Of a DNA stretch of 64,000 nucleotides, positions 46,527 through 59,990 are shown piece by piece (the stretch's first letter is position 1; the number at the start of each line of letters is the position of its first letter). Origin of the DNA: Argentina anserina (Eukaryota > Streptophyta > Magnoliopsida > Rosales > Rosaceae); NCBI RefSeq assembly GCF_933775445.1, contig NC_065876.1, forward strand, positions 1,798,001-1,862,000, written 5' to 3'. Both the position numbers and the translations under genes were made by a program. The notes under the pieces are model-generated. The model ran no database searches and was not told the origin of the DNA. It saw only the letters and a list, made by a program, of their open reading frames with translations.

Positions 46527-49500
46527 TCATTGCACTTGACAACCTTGCTCTTCTGCTCTGAGATAAATCAGTCCCCGTTGTATTCTCTGCAAATTGAAAA
46601 ATGCATGCCAAACTTTTGAGTAGTAAAGCGAGAGATGACAACTAAGTTACTCCTCTTTCGTACAAATTCAATGCAGCAGAAGTCATAATGGCATTGGCAT
46701 TAGATGAGATCTCAAATTAGTGTAATTCCTACCTCTTTTGTATCCCTCAAGCGTAAGAGATCCAATCGTTCATGAGGACGTCGGTTTGAAAGGGACGCCA
46801 GCTGCATCAGAACATGCTAATAGCTGTCAATAACTTGATCTTGTATTCACAGTTACAGCAATTCAGTGAAAAGTAAGTATATAAATAAAGTTTTACCCAG
46901 AAGCTGAAGCGCTCAGGATCTTGAACTGATGGCATCATTGCTTCTACACTGAGAAGTTTCTCAAGTCGTCTTCGATCTGTAAAGAGTTGGTGTCATACAC
47001 CAAAAAGGGTATGAAGAGACACGCCATAAGAATAGGAACATATATTAATCTTATGTACACGGGCATTACAGAGTAACTTAAAGATAGTGCTAGTCAAAAT
47101 TACAAAAGATACAGGAAGCATATCCTCCACAGATTTTCCAGCAGAAGTTTAGTATAGAAAAGAAACGACATTAGTCATAGGTTTGACTTTAATAACAATT
47201 AATCTGCCAGCACTGGATTCAACACTATACCTCGACTTGCTGCTCTTTTACCCCGTCCAATCCATAAACGAGCATATTCTGCTGCATTATTTGTCAGTTC
47301 CTGCAACTATATGGATACAGAAGTGAGAACACAGAGGTACAACCAAAATGATAAATGCTACAGTTATACTTGATGCATTAGTTATATGGTGTTTAAGCAG
47401 GACCTATACTCGACCTAATTTGATATTAAAACTCTTCATTCAGGAGAATTCAAACCAGATAGGTCATATGTAATATAAAATGCCTTATCCATCACCATGT
47501 CAAATATTGCTAATTGTAATTGGAAGTCCACAGCTTTGCATAGTGAATAGGTCTAACTAATGTATTATACAAAAAAGTTCAAAGCACCAGATCATATCTA
47601 ACACCAGAAAATCAATGTGTAGTAAAATCATGTACTTACTTCTGATCTCTCTCTAGATCCTTCTGGTGGACATGTATCATGTACCCATTCAATCTCTGCA
47701 ACTCGGTACCTGGAGAACAAACTACAAATATAAGATATTGAACAAGAGCAGTAAGTACACAAATGAATAGCTCAAAAAATCATAAGACAACTCACCCATC
47801 TTGGTCCCAAGATCGAATTATGCGAAACCTTCGGCGACTTTCAATCTGTGAAAAGATACAGCAAACACCATTCAATATGACAAATATTATAACTTCAGCA
47901 AAAGTATGTGCTGACATGGAAATATAGGTATGTTAGAGAAGCCCTTGCTTTTATTTGGAAGTTCGACTACATTCCAAGACCAAAATGAAAAGGATAATGG
48001 TTCATGAATAATAAGTGGATTATTTCAAAGTAGACCAGTTTCAGCCATTCACAATGCATGAAAAAGTGGTAAACACAGAATTGAGCAAAGGCAATCGTAT
48101 CCAACCTCTAAATAGAAACGCCCATCTGGAAGTGGTTCACACCTACACACAGATAAACCATTATAGGCATTTTTTTTAAGAACATTCACATTTGTACTGA
48201 GTTTACAGATGATATTGCTATGATATGAGAATTGAGGGAAGAAGCAGGATGAAAGACCTACTCAGTAATTTCCACCTCACAAGCAAAATCAGCTATGGAA
48301 CCTGTTGTGGAATCGATGATGACCTACACCATTAAAACAAGGCACAATCAGTGAAAGTTTCAATTTGGTCGGTCTTGATACACCTTAAAAGATAAAAGGG
48401 AAAGAAATAGACCAGTAACAATAATCTACCATTCCCATCCGACGGTTGCCTTCCATTATCCTCCTCACCTGTAGTTGAAGTATCGTAAAAAAAAAAAAAT
48501 CAATGGGTGTTACAATTGTAACAAGTAGGTACGTAGTATGCTGCTCAATTAGCTTATAAGCATAGATCTGCTTGCCAAGCGCTGAGTATATGTTGAATTA
48601 TTTTGCAAAAATTATGCGTAAATAATAGAGAATGTTAACTAGCTCTTACCATAAGTCTATATCGAGGCTCAAAAATATTAAGTGGAAACTTCTGAAAAGG
48701 AAGGACGACATCCATTACAAAGAGTGGCATCAAATCAACACCAAAGTTTGTTATTGTGTCATTCTCTGCCTTCCTTTCAGCAAACTCCTCTGGGAAGTTC
48801 TTTTGTATAATGTCATTAAGAGTCACACTGGTAAAAGTAAACAGAAATTGAGTACATAGTATAGACTACTAAAAAAACAACAGTTTTTACTAAATTTGAA
48901 AGGCTTTATCACTAATTAGACAAGAACAAGTAGAAATTTTTTCATAATAAGAAACGTAGCAGTATGCATGATGAACAGGACAACAATTTAAACCCCACAC
49001 TAAATTGAATGCCTAAAGACACATTAACAGGTAAGAAGTTTCATACTGGTTAAAGCTTTCATGTGCACAAAAAGTAGAACCACGGATCTTAATTATAATA
49101 TTGTATGTTTCCAATGTCAGCCTCAGTGTATAGTACGTGTATGCTCAGGGAATGCTGCCTGAATGTGCATGATTGATTATTAATAGCATAGCTAGGGCAA
49201 CAATAAGTTCTTCTGCTTAATGAGTAAATGAACAAAAACATGTCACTCAAATGATACCACATGAGCCAAATTACCTGATCGCACAAGTTCTAGGACTAAT
49301 GAACAGAACGGTCCGGCATAATGGACATTTGTTACCTAAGATCAGTTTTCACAGGTCAAGGAAAAGATGAGGAAAAGAAGGCTATATGTGTGTGTGTGGC
49401 ATGCATAATTGAAATGCCTGAATACTAGCAAAACACTCACCTCGATCCATTGACTGAAATAGACAAGATCGACAAAAAGAATGTCCACAAGGTGTTGTCA

Positions 49501-51541
49501 CAGGTTCATAGAGTAACTTGAAACATAATGTGCAATCAAAATCATCACTGCGTTCTGCTTTTCTTTCTGGTTTGCTATGGCTTGTTTTCCCTGTCTGGCG
49601 AACTTGATGTCTCTCTAAACTCTGGAGACATGTCAGAAGAGGAGTGCTACAAAATAGTACACCAGAAGCTCAGAAACAGCATATGATATAGCCAGCAGGT
49701 ATCTATTTTTTGTCTAATAATCAACAAAATGGAAACAGTTCTGTATTACCTAGAAGGGTCAACCTGAAGACCACATAATAGAACATCCCGTGCCATTTCA
49801 TATTTTTCCAGCTGCAAATTCAAATCAAGATTAGCTGTAATATGATGGACAATCCCTAGAAACCTAACACACACCCAATAATAGAAAGAAATGGTTTTAA
49901 TTGATTATAAATAAGCATAAATTGACAGACTCCAGGAGCATCAATTCACAACACTTGCTTAATCGAATGGCCCCTTTAACAAAATTTAGGGAAAAAATGA
50001 AAGTAAACAACAATCACTTACCAAAGTCAGAGCTTCAGCCTTCAGCATGTAAGGTTTTGCTGAATTACTTCGGACGTTGAGTAGCTTTTCCACATCCTTT
50101 AAAGCAAGCTGAAAAGAATGATTTGACGTTCTTATATAGTTGAAACTTGAAAATGATTGTTTGCCTTAAATATAACAATGAGCCATTAAGACATACTTCA
50201 GCATGTATTGTAGGATCTAATCCAGTCCGTGCTCTATATTCAGAAGCCGATGCCGGTATGCGTTTAAGGAATTTACTGATCCTGTAGAGATGGGTTTACA
50301 GTAGTGTAACGATAATTAGGTAATAACTCGAGGTGCTTGCAAAACCACGGCCAGGAACTAAAGATACAAAATGCACACCTGATATAGGCAGCAGTTCGGT
50401 TGCCAAGAATAACAGGGTCACATGGTTTAATGTGATTGGCTCTTGAGTAGCAAGTAATCGCCTGTGGAAAGAAACTTGATTGATTAGTAAAGGAAAAACA
50501 AGAGTTCAGAGTCAACAGAACTATTTATACAAAGTGGTGCATCATATGATACGAAATAACCATGTTAATCGCTTAAAGAAATCTGTTTAACTTTGGTTCT
50601 TAATTACTAGGATTATTTTTCTATTATAATATTTCTAGAATGCCTTGAGGAAGTATTATACAAATAAAGATACAAACTTTCTCATATATATTGGATAAAA
50701 TGGCAAAACATCACCTCTTCAAATCGATTCTCTCGAAATGCCTGGTTTCCCTTCTGCACAAGATCAAAAACATGACTAAATATGTCCCAGGGCAGTGCCG
50801 GTTCCGCTTCATTAGCCTGCATATCAAACATTGCCTTACCCTTCAGATTCCCCATCACAGTCTTACATTTTCAACACACAAAAAAGAAGCCTCAATTCAA
50901 GCAAAATCACATAGCAAAAGCACCGCATTGCACATTTCAAATTCCCATCTCAAAAACCATGACTTTCCACACCCCAAATCGACACTCTGGTTTCATCATG
51001 AACTCATCAAATGCACTGTTTTCCATGATCCGACAAACAAAGAAACCCAATTCCAGCTAACAATCTAACATCGCATTTTCTCTAAAGACTACATTTTTCG
51101 AAGTTACTAACTAAACTCCAGCTGGCATAGTTAATTCACAACCAAAAGCAAACAAACAAACCAAGCTCAAATCTTCAACTTGTTGTTTCCCCAAACCCCT
51201 CCCAGCAATCAAACACACTCCAACAAACCTCCAAACAAAACAAAACAAAACAAAAACTAAGACTTCAACTCATGAACTAAACCTCCACAACAAAATGCCG
51301 CGAAAAAAGCTTCAATTTCTCCACCTCAATCTCCTCTAGTTTTCTACGCTCCAAAAAAAAAACACTTAATTTCTTCCTCATTTCTTCACATTTACAAAAA
51401 AAAAACTCAAAAACAAAAACACACACGCACACAAAGTTAGAAGCAGAGGAAAAGAGTCGTCACCGAAATGTAGTCTTCGACGTCATCAGGGCCGTCTGTC
51501 ACGAACCCCGAGGTCGACGACGGCTCCGCCTCCGCCGACAT
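46527..51541 (-). CDS. LON-domain and RING-finger protein (LONRF-like)
   Basis: Likely ubiquitin ligase. I assembled 18 minus-strand exons with consistent GT-AG phases: 51541-51464, 50816-50715, 50461-50379, 50281-50197, 50108-50022, 49811-49750, 49646-49441, 49335-49275, 48827-48650, 48468-48430, 48323-48262, 48142-48106, 47845-47796, 47709-47640, 47300-47231, 46976-46897, 46801-46733 and 46586-46527. They give 492 residues. After an acidic N-terminus comes a TPR-like helical region (~35-165; KGNQAFRENRFEEAITCYSR, LGNRTAAYIR), a C3HC4 RING at ~204-243 (FDCTLCFKLL, TPCGHSFCRSCL, CPLCR), then a LON substrate-binding domain from ~285 (VVLPFQKFPLNIFEPRYRLM, GMVIIDSTTGSIADFACEVE, DGRFYLE, RFRIIRSWDQDGYRVAEIEW). 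No protease or ATPase domain is present. The order TPR-RING-LON equals animal LONRF proteins. The substrate is unknown. Confidence 0.9.
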
Positions 51542-54155
51542 CTAAAGAGCTCCAAATCGAATCCGAACTCCCGCAAAAAGCTCGAGTCTTTAAGAGTGTG
51601 AGAGTGAAAAGCTCGAAGCTTTGAAGCTCTGGAGGTCTGAAGTGATTAATAGAGAACCAAAAATCGAAATGGGCGGAGAGATTAGAGCGTCATCGTGTTC
51701 GTCCCTATACCCCTTTCTGTTATACGGACCACATTTCTCTACGTCTCCCCCGCCTTTATTCTACGTCTACCCCCCGGGAATTCTTTCCCTGATCCTCTGC
51801 TCCGCAGCCTCACCTGGTCCGCGTTGAGGTTACTTCTCACACACGTGGCGAAATATGACTGGTTTTGTCAGTACTCCCCTATCCCGTTTTCCGAGTACAT
51901 ATGGGAAAAGGAGTTTTCCGTTATCTTTCTTTTCTTTTATCTTGTTGGTTGTAGAACGAACTCAACGAAGATTGTTACGCCGTGATTTATAAGCTACGCG
52001 ATTGACGGCTTTAGCATTGTGAAATTTGGAATGGGAATGAGTTGGATACAGAGTGTTTTGGGGGGAGTATATAAGTATATTGTGGCCGTCGTGTTGATGC
52101 CGTTGGTGGCGGGATTGGAAAACGGCAACCGTCTAAGGGCACCAAAACTTGATCACATACTTCCACTGGTGGCTAGTTAGATATTATAGTGTATCTATCT
52201 TATGTGATTGTGGGTGACACAAGATTTAAAATGGGTTGAAAGAAAAAATGGGTCAACAACTCGGATATGAATACTCAATAAGAGGATATTGAAGAAGGGC
52301 CTACGGCAATGTGTTTTTTGGCTACGAGTGACTTGGTTTTATTTGGACAGAACCCTAGGGAGTGTGCTACATGGGAATTTGGCCACGTTGACTTGGTTAC
52401 AACCACATTATAGTATAAGGTACAGTAATATAGTTGGTATAGGTTTTAAATTGATATGGTTTTTGGTGGCTAATATGTTGTGCTAAGTGAAAGATGCGAG
52501 ACCCTTAATCGTCGGCCAGAAAATTAAAGCATCTAACAGTCGCACACTTTGTCTTAGTTGGTGCCATTTGGGAAGTCTTGAAGTCAACTAACTTTGGTTT
52601 AATAAAACAGAAGCCTAGTCTAATTATTTTTGATGTGTTTCCTCAACCTCTAGTACTATATATGTTACGGCTAGTAGTCTAGTACAGCTTAGCGAAGTCA
52701 AAATGCATTGTAAGTTACTAGGTGAAGTAAGTACTTGTCAAAAAGATGAAGAAGTCAAAATGGAAGAGATGGGAGATCGGATTGTCGTTATTGTTTTGGA
52801 AGGGTACGAGCTTTGGTTACATCACTTGTGGGTTCTTCTATGAAAATAAACACGCTCTGATAAAATGACGGCATGGTTCGCCTAATTGTGAACATTGTAA
52901 ACTCTTGATATATACGACTTATTAAATTTTATTCATTTAGTCATTTTCATCGAAGGGAAAATGGAAGCACTATCTTCGTTTCTACTAGTGTCATTACTGC
53001 GCCATATGAGTGTTGGTCATCTCTTACCGGCGTCAATGGATGTGCTATGGAAATCGTTAAGATATGATATAGTCACTTTGAGTTTTCACCGGCGTCATCA
53101 ACTTCCACCGGATGTGGCATGGAAATCTTTCAGTCTGTTTTCAGTTTTCGATTCGGTAGCATTACTGCCGATTGTTGCAGGGCGTTCCTGTCTGTCGAGG
53201 AGAAGCTCTCATCTTTACTTGCCTATGAGCTTGTTAATCATTGCCGATATATGAGTCTTTGTGTACTGCAAATGCAAATGTTCTCTGTACTTGGGAGAGC
53301 ATAACATGATAGTTGCGGCCCAGTCGATCTTCAGACACAAGGGGATGACAATGGGGTCGTTCGGAATGGATGGGATCATAAGTCCTTACTGACTCCCACT
53401 ACAGGCCCAATTTCACAGCCTTTTATCAGTTGTCTTAATAGTGCGGTCTACAGAGAACCATATCTTCCACAAGTACTACTAAAACAGGTTTGATCATTCC
53501 TCTTAACAGTAGTACAGTAATAACTATGAAGAAATCCCTGCTCATTTCTTGATAGAAATTCGATATTAATTAATAGCAAAAAATCATGTAACTCACTGTC
53601 ATAATTCGTTCTAGCCGGAATAATGGGTCATGGGTGATCAATGTTGCAAATATACACTTCCAACAATGTTGATCACAGTGTAATTTAGATCGTTTTAGAC
53701 TCGATTCATTAACAAATCGAAAAAATTACGATTGTATTATTGGATAAGGATATTGATTGGTGAATTTGGTTATAGATTAAGACGTTAAGTATAATCCATG
53801 TCAGATATTCCAGGTACAAGAGCAGGTAGCTCCCCATATGCATTGGGATATATAGCTACAAGCCTTACTCAGAACTACTTGCGACTTGGCCCCATTTATA
53901 TTCCTAACGCCACGAAAGCGAATGTCATGGCTCTATTATCACTTTGCAATTTTGTGCAAGTTTTCAACTTTTCAATTTTGGAGATCATTGTATAACTCCA
54001 TTTCTATTGCAGGGATATTATAGCACCGATTAGAGCTAAAACACCTGTAGAATTTATTAAGTTACACCTAGGGCGGATCTATTCAATGAGCTCTCTGGGC
54101 TGGAGCCTAGACAAAATCTCGTGATAATATTTACTATTTTCCCTCGTGCAGTCAT
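51542..54155. other. Gene-poor region upstream of the LONRF gene
   Basis: No gene is supported. The first few hundred bases should hold the LONRF promoter. Overlapping frames at 51621-51985 lie in that promoter and lack domains. At 52960-53300 an odd pair of related phrases (CCGGCGTCAATGGATGTG and CCGGATGTGGCATGG, each followed by GAAATC) suggests a small old duplication. Confidence 0.4.
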
Positions 54156-54425
54156 GAAATTCTTGATAGTTCAGTTGGCTAAGTCATTTGTTGACAATTC
54201 TTGATGACTAGGGTTCGAATGCGAGTTCTGGAATGCACCGTGACCATACGGAGCCCTTAATTTGTCTTATTACGTGTCGCTCAACAATTGGTGTAGAGGC
54301 CTGGTCTCGCCATTTCCCTCTATTTCCCTCATTTCTCTTCCAACGCGCGCGTTGGGCAATCTATCGCATTCTCTCGGCTCACTTGAGTTGTATTGAGCCG
54401 AATGGAGCAACAAATCGATTTTACC
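54156..54425 (+). mobile_element. tRNA-derived SINE-like element, left arm of inverted repeat
   Basis: Positions 54166-54183 (TAGTTCAGTTGGCTAAG) look like a pol III A box, and 54211-54222 (GGGTTCGAATGC) like a B box, at tRNA-like spacing. The sequence onward to GTATTGAGCCGAATGG matches, in reverse complement, the stretch at 55080-55293. No acceptor stem or intact cloverleaf is evident, so this is not a functional tRNA gene. Confidence 0.55.
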
Positions 54426-55079
54426 AGTATCAGTTAATTGCTTTGATTTATTTGCTTAGTTATTTTTTTCTCTGTTATATCTTTGAACATTGCTTAGATC
54501 AGTGGATGTGGTGATGGAGTGATCTATTAATGTGGCCGCGGGTTTTGGTTGGGATGAAGTTCCCAGATTTGTAGATTGAAGTTCAGCAGCTTCCTTGCCC
54601 TCGACTTCGTGTTGTTTTCCTCCTCCAAGGCTCACTGGTACAGTAGTACTCCTTAAATGCTTCGATCCTTCTCCAGAACCTCGCTCAACATCGCCTAACC
54701 TCTGTATCGTCAATTGAGCTTGACATTGGGGTCAATGGAAGTAACATGGGGGAAGAAATAAGAAGAGAATTAGGTTAAATTTTTGGAAATTGAAATAGAT
54801 TCAATTAGATCTCGAATTGGGTTTAATGGAGGAAGAATTTAACTTACTACAAGGAACTAAATTAAGCTTGCCGAAGCCTTGATTGAACGCCAGAGTTCCT
54901 CCTTGGAGTGCTACTGTTTCAATCACTCACTATTTGTATCAGTCATTGAATCTGTTGGCATGTTTGAGACGTGGAAAATAAGGGGATGATGGTGGTGTCG
55001 GTGTTGGCTCTGCCAATCGGTGGAGAATATAGTGTCGGTGTGGAGCAGTGCGAATTATGGTCTCGGGTCTCGATGTGTT

Positions 55080-55293
55080 ACGGACTTACGGGTTCCCTTC
55101 GGCTCAATACAACTTTAGTGAGCTGAGAAGATAAGATCTGAGGTGCTACACGCGCCAGGAACCGAATAAATGGACATCAGCTGGGTCATACATGGGCCAT
55201 GCCTCTCCACCAATCAGTAATTGACACGTAATAAAATAAACAAGGGGTTCATCCAGGTAACGGTGTATTCCAGTCGTTGCCGGGTTCGAACCC
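55080..55293 (-). mobile_element. SINE-like element, right arm of inverted repeat
   Basis: On the minus strand it reads AGGGTTCGAACCC (B-box-like), then TTATTACGTGTC, GGTGGAGAGGC and GTTGTATTGAGCCGAAGGG, each paralleled in the left arm at 54208-54420. The A-box end is not recognised. The arms are about two thirds identical by eye and sit ~660 bases apart. Confidence 0.55.
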
Positions 55294-58253
55294 TCTTTTT
55301 TCCCCTGTTGTCTTTTGGTTTCTCCCTTTTTAGAATCTTTCACAGATTTCTTCTCCTTCTCCTTTATGTTTTAGCCTCGTACTGTAGGCTATACCTGTAA
55401 GGCCTGTAGCATAATATTTTGAACCCAATTTATATGCTTTGTGCATGCATTGACAAATTATTTATGTTGTTACTTTGTGCATCTATTGACAAATTATTTA
55501 CGGTGTTTAGTAGACTTTCAAAATTTCTTGTATGAATCTTGTTGAACTCGGCATGTTCGTGTAGCCATTTTGGCAATAAAATAAGAGAGACTTCTATAAG
55601 CAATTAGACATTATTTGTTGCAAAAGTGTGTTGCAAGTTAGTAACTAATGTTAAATTGGTATTGCTCTATGTGAAATTCTTACTTTGCTAATTAGCCTAT
55701 ACAATGCAAGTTTCGGATCTTGGATCCGCACTGGTCTCACCCAGCTAGAAAATCATGATGAGACAAGTTAATTATCAGTGCGATATCTACGTGTCAAGTG
55801 AAAGTGCTAAACAAATCAAACGAGTAAAGTGTGGTTTTCTCATTTTTCATATATGAGACAAGCTAGGATGAAGGAAATGTTGTTTGGTAGATCTAAATCT
55901 CCCTCGCTACTATATTGTTCAATCCGTGACATCAATCGATACTTCAAAAACTGTTGACTCAACCCATTGACACCGAAGTTTAAACTAATCTAATCAATAA
56001 ATTAGTATGCATGCATGCTCTAACCTCCTGTATTGATTAAGACAAGCTATATATATGTGTGTATGTTTTAATATATAGATCCTCGATCTCCAATTATTTT
56101 TGGATACTTTAAAATAAACTAGGCAAGGATGGATAGGTTCCAACAATAACGTACGTAATTTCAAGTGGTTAAGTTTCCACTTCAGGGATATTATCTATCT
56201 TTATATGTTGCAAATAAGATAGAAAACAATGGGATCTAATCATATAAACTAGGGTTTGTAAGTTCCAAAACTAATGTAGTAACTCGATCAATCCAAGAAG
56301 ATTGGCATATCTGTAATGGTTTGATGTTGGGTCTCATTCACTCATGACGACTTAATTACTTGTAATTAACTAAAGCTAGTGATCGGAAAGCTAGTGCATG
56401 GTTCTTTCGCCAGAGTATGTAATTCCCATTTCGTTAATCGTAAAAAAGAAGAAGAAGAGGAAGCATCGTTAGGTTTCCCTCTAAGATTCATGCATGCACG
56501 TGGATTTTTAATCAACTGATATTTCTTTTTTCGAAAGAGCATTGTGTTATCTTCTTCATCAGTTCATCTGCATGTACGAGTTTAATCGATCATTTGACGA
56601 TAATATTATGAGTTGCAGACATTCTCTATTATTGAAGAATCAGAGCTCAATATATAGGGCTAAAATTTATTTGTCGCTGTTTGCAAGTGATCGACAACTC
56701 ACATTCCGACCAAAAGAAAAAATGACAGCACATGTACAAGCTAGAACTCAATGAAATTATGGAAGTGCTGTGAATAATTGTTTGGTGAATGAAACAGCTC
56801 TATGAAAATGAATTGGCATCACAAAAATAATGAATTAGTCACAACCAATTGCCTATAATGTATGTCCTTGAATAACTATGACCTTCAACTTAAGCAATCA
56901 TTGTGAAGGAAAGTCTAGAGTCTCAATTATAATAGAAATTATGTACAGTTGAATCCCGATTAGCTTGCAAACTCTAATTATTATGCTTTTTGTCGTTCAT
57001 AGATCGAAGAACAAAATAAATTTTATATAGCTGCCTTACCACACATGCATGAAAGTGATCGATGAAACCCTAAACTATATTTAAGCTATTTTAGCTTACT
57101 CTTTTTGTGGATATACTAATGTGGCTAGCTTCCTTTAATGGATAAAACTAGACTAATAATTATATTTATAATTTAGGGTTATGATTTAGGGGTTTAGAGT
57201 TTAGCTATGGAGGAAATCAATTAGATTTTTTGCCATTAGTATGATGTATGATCATTTGTACTGAGTGTATATTTACTAATTAATTTGTATTTTTTATGAT
57301 GAAACTTGTAGATCAATTTAGTTACTCACAAGTCAAGACTCATATGCCATAGCAATCACATAATGCCTCAAAGATTTTTCTTTTTCTCTTTTATCTTTCA
57401 GTTGACAGATCACCAAAAACATAGACAGTTCAACAGAAGAAGCAAATTGGAAAGCCTAGCTGATCGATACCATTTTGTACGTATTCCTTCGAACCCAAGT
57501 ATACTACTGAATGGGAAATATAATGCCACATCGATCATGTATGATATATGCAGAGCTCCGTAACGAAAAATAAGTAGGCAGAGCTCCAATCAATGGTCGA
57601 GGTCAAAAGTCTGCGCACCAACTCTATGATATGAATTGTGATCACTCATCAACTTTTTTGGACCTAATTAGGTAATACGGTATCCCCACTTGACCTATAC
57701 ATCAAGTCTTGTTCCATCTCTATGATTATACGTTGCAATATACATGAGGAATGGCCAATGTGGTATTATGAAAATGTAGCATTATCATAAGGATTCAAAA
57801 GTATATTAAGAGTTTTGGTGTTCAACATATAAAGCTTCTTCGAAACTGTAATGGAACAGGCACAATGTTAAGTTTGGAAAATCAATCCCGATCAAATGTT
57901 CAGAGGTAATTTGAGGAGGACGAAAATGACAACGATAATAAGATTATTATTTTTTCTCCGCTTCTTATGCGTGACCTTTATTTTAGAAAATTTTATAACT
58001 TTAGTAAATTTTATTTTATTTTTACTTGTATACTTAATAAGAGATCGAAGAGAATAAGATTGATGGAGCCCTAATTATAATCAATTGATGGACGTGAACT
58101 GCAGAATGAACGGTGATGATAGCAGTTCAACAAATAATGATACTGCGTTCTAATTAACTATTTCCCAAAATTATTGATGATAGAATAAGAAGGCAACACA
58201 TCTTAGTCTACTCTATAATTTCTAATTTATTTCAGGATGAAATATTTGTGTAT
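55294..58253. other. AT-rich intergenic DNA, no gene seen
   Basis: About 3 kb with no supported gene; short open frames lack domains. A degenerate telomere-like phrase (TTTAGGGTTATGATTTAGGGG and following TTTAGAG) at 57173-57203 is too short to mean much. Confidence 0.45.
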
Positions 58254-58411
58254 TGTTGAATGATATGTGAGCTTATATATAGGCATTACAAAACCACAAT
58301 CCCGTAGGATTCGGAGTCCTAATATATTACGAAGATGCTAATCTATCTCCTAACAGGAAACCTGTTAGGCTAAGACACACACAAGGGTATAATAGTAATT
58401 CTCCCGGAACA
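58254..58411 (-). repeat. 3' LTR of the copia element (~158 bp)
   Basis: On the plus strand it begins TGTTGAATGATATG and ends CTCCCGGAACA, so it has TG...CA ends in either reading. It abuts CTCCCCTTTGT, the complement of a polypurine tract. The paired 5' LTR lies outside the window or is gone, so the boundaries rest on these signals alone. Confidence 0.65.
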
Positions 58412-58422
58412 CTCCCCTTTGT
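58412..58422 (-). other. Polypurine tract next to the 3' LTR
   Basis: The minus strand reads ACAAAGGGGAG immediately before the LTR start TGTTCCGG, the normal position for the plus-strand primer in copia elements. Confidence 0.55.
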
Positions 58423-58843
58423 GTCACATGCCTAGGTTGCATGGTGCACACATCGTTGCCTCGGTAAAAACTTTGTCAAGCAAAATAAAAACCTCTTGGG
58501 TAAAAACAAAAGCTTGATCGAAGGGAAAAAGAGCACAACACACCGTCTACATTTGATAGCATGATGTGAGGTAGACTCCCCTGAAGTCTACGAAACAACT
58601 CCCCCTGATTAGTGCCATAATCATGGAGTACAAAGAACAACGTATACAACGTTCATTACATACTTCTCAAACGTAGTCTTGGGCTAATGATTAATCATTA
58701 ATCTAGCCACACATCCTTAGATCATACATGCTATACTTAGCCAAACTTAGATCTTAGGAAACAAGATTGCATAACAACTCAAAATAAGAGTTTGCAATGA
58801 AAATCAGATTCTCGGGTAGAATGACTTTCACTAACTTAAACAG

Positions 58844-59162
58844 CCATAACTTCTTCGTCAAAATAGGTATCAGCAAACCGTAAAATGTTATGGAAAGTAG
58901 ACACCTGTGACTTTTGAATGACATAAAGTTCACAACCTAATCCGATCAGAGCAGTTCAGAGTGCTCTGTTGAAGTTGACTGACTTGCAAATTTCCGGACA
59001 GAACTGTCATACTTTGCTAAAATGGCCATAACTCACTCAATATGATAGCTATGAATAAATGGTTGGTGTTCCTCGAAAGTAGACACATAGACATTTCCCA
59101 TGGTACCAATTTTACCATAATTCATTGAGCGAGCTGTGTTGTAGGTCTCGTTGAAGTTGACC
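58844..59162. repeat. Degenerate tandem repeat, ~181-bp period, inside copia relic
   Basis: GCCATAACTTC...GGAAAGTAGACACC...CTGTTGAAGTTGACT at 58844-58980 is echoed by GCCATAACTCA...CGAAAGTAGACACA...CGTTGAAGTTGACCT at 59025-59162. It occupies the place where RNase H would be expected and has no recognised coding sense. Confidence 0.6.
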
Positions 59163-59559
59163 TACGAAACTGGATAGATTCTGATTTGTCACATTCAATG
59201 TGTCTTTCGCAAAAAGAATGGAGGAATAGACCAATGAATGACTGATTTTGGTCCGAAGAGGAACCGTACGCATCCTCTACGCTACCAGTGTCGACTGCTA
59301 CACTAAGACGTACATTAATGTTGCTGGAGCTGCTAGCGGCGTTGGTGTGGATAGGATTTGTGTTGGTTCACTAAGTGTAGAACTAAACCCATGTCAAGGG
59401 AGCAATGCAAGTCCAACGATAATGCATAGGCGCAGAGTTAATCACGTCATAATGAAAGCAATAATGTACCAACAACACTTACATATATGAATCTATAGCT
59501 CATTGAATCTCTTCATCATCTATACTTAGACGGAAAGGAGAATCAAGAATTAGCTTTCA

Positions 59560-59990
59560 TATGAACACATATGGGTATGAGTTCTTGCAACCGATTGTAC
59601 TACGTTCTCTCGAACGTCGCAATTTGATTACATAAGCTCTCCGTGGTCTGGAGGCATTTAAAGTCTCTCGGGCACTCTCATATCTACGTCAAGATCCCTT
59701 TACAGATATTCTATGACCACTATCATATGCTGCAAATCAGTTTTCATGGACATTACTACTGATCAAGTAGCGGAAAGTAATTATGTCCATAACGAGAGAA
59801 TATAACTCGTCGTAGTCAATACTAGGATAATGAGACAATATTTGCGCCATAAGTCCTGCATATATCGCATGACTTCATCTTTCTCATTACACTTACGAAC
59901 AAGGACCAACATAACAAGTCTACTTCAGCCTGTATTGATTCTTTCCACTTCGGTCAAGTTTTTCATCGTTAATGCTTTACAATGGAATAA
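59560..59990 (-). pseudogene. Copia reverse transcriptase remnant
   Basis: In different frames of the minus strand one reads EKDEVMRY (59866-59902 region), a YxxxYSLVMDIITFRYLI-like segment (59760-59817) and DMRVPER (near 59660-59693), in the order and at about the spacing of copia reverse transcriptase. Several frame changes and stops are present. The catalytic YVDD box was not found. Confidence 0.72.

Noticed and set aside
51621..51985. Possible small gene upstream of the LONRF gene
   Set aside because: Two overlapping frames with no motif lie where the LONRF promoter and 5' UTR should be.
54166..54222. tRNA gene
   Set aside because: A- and B-box-like motifs exist, but no acceptor stem or anticodon arm could be drawn; SINE origin fits better.
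57173..57203. Interstitial telomere repeat
   Set aside because: Only two imperfect TTTAGGG-like units; expected by chance in AT-rich DNA.
59248..59490. 80-codon plus-strand frame
   Set aside because: It is antisense within the copia relic and has no recognisable domain.
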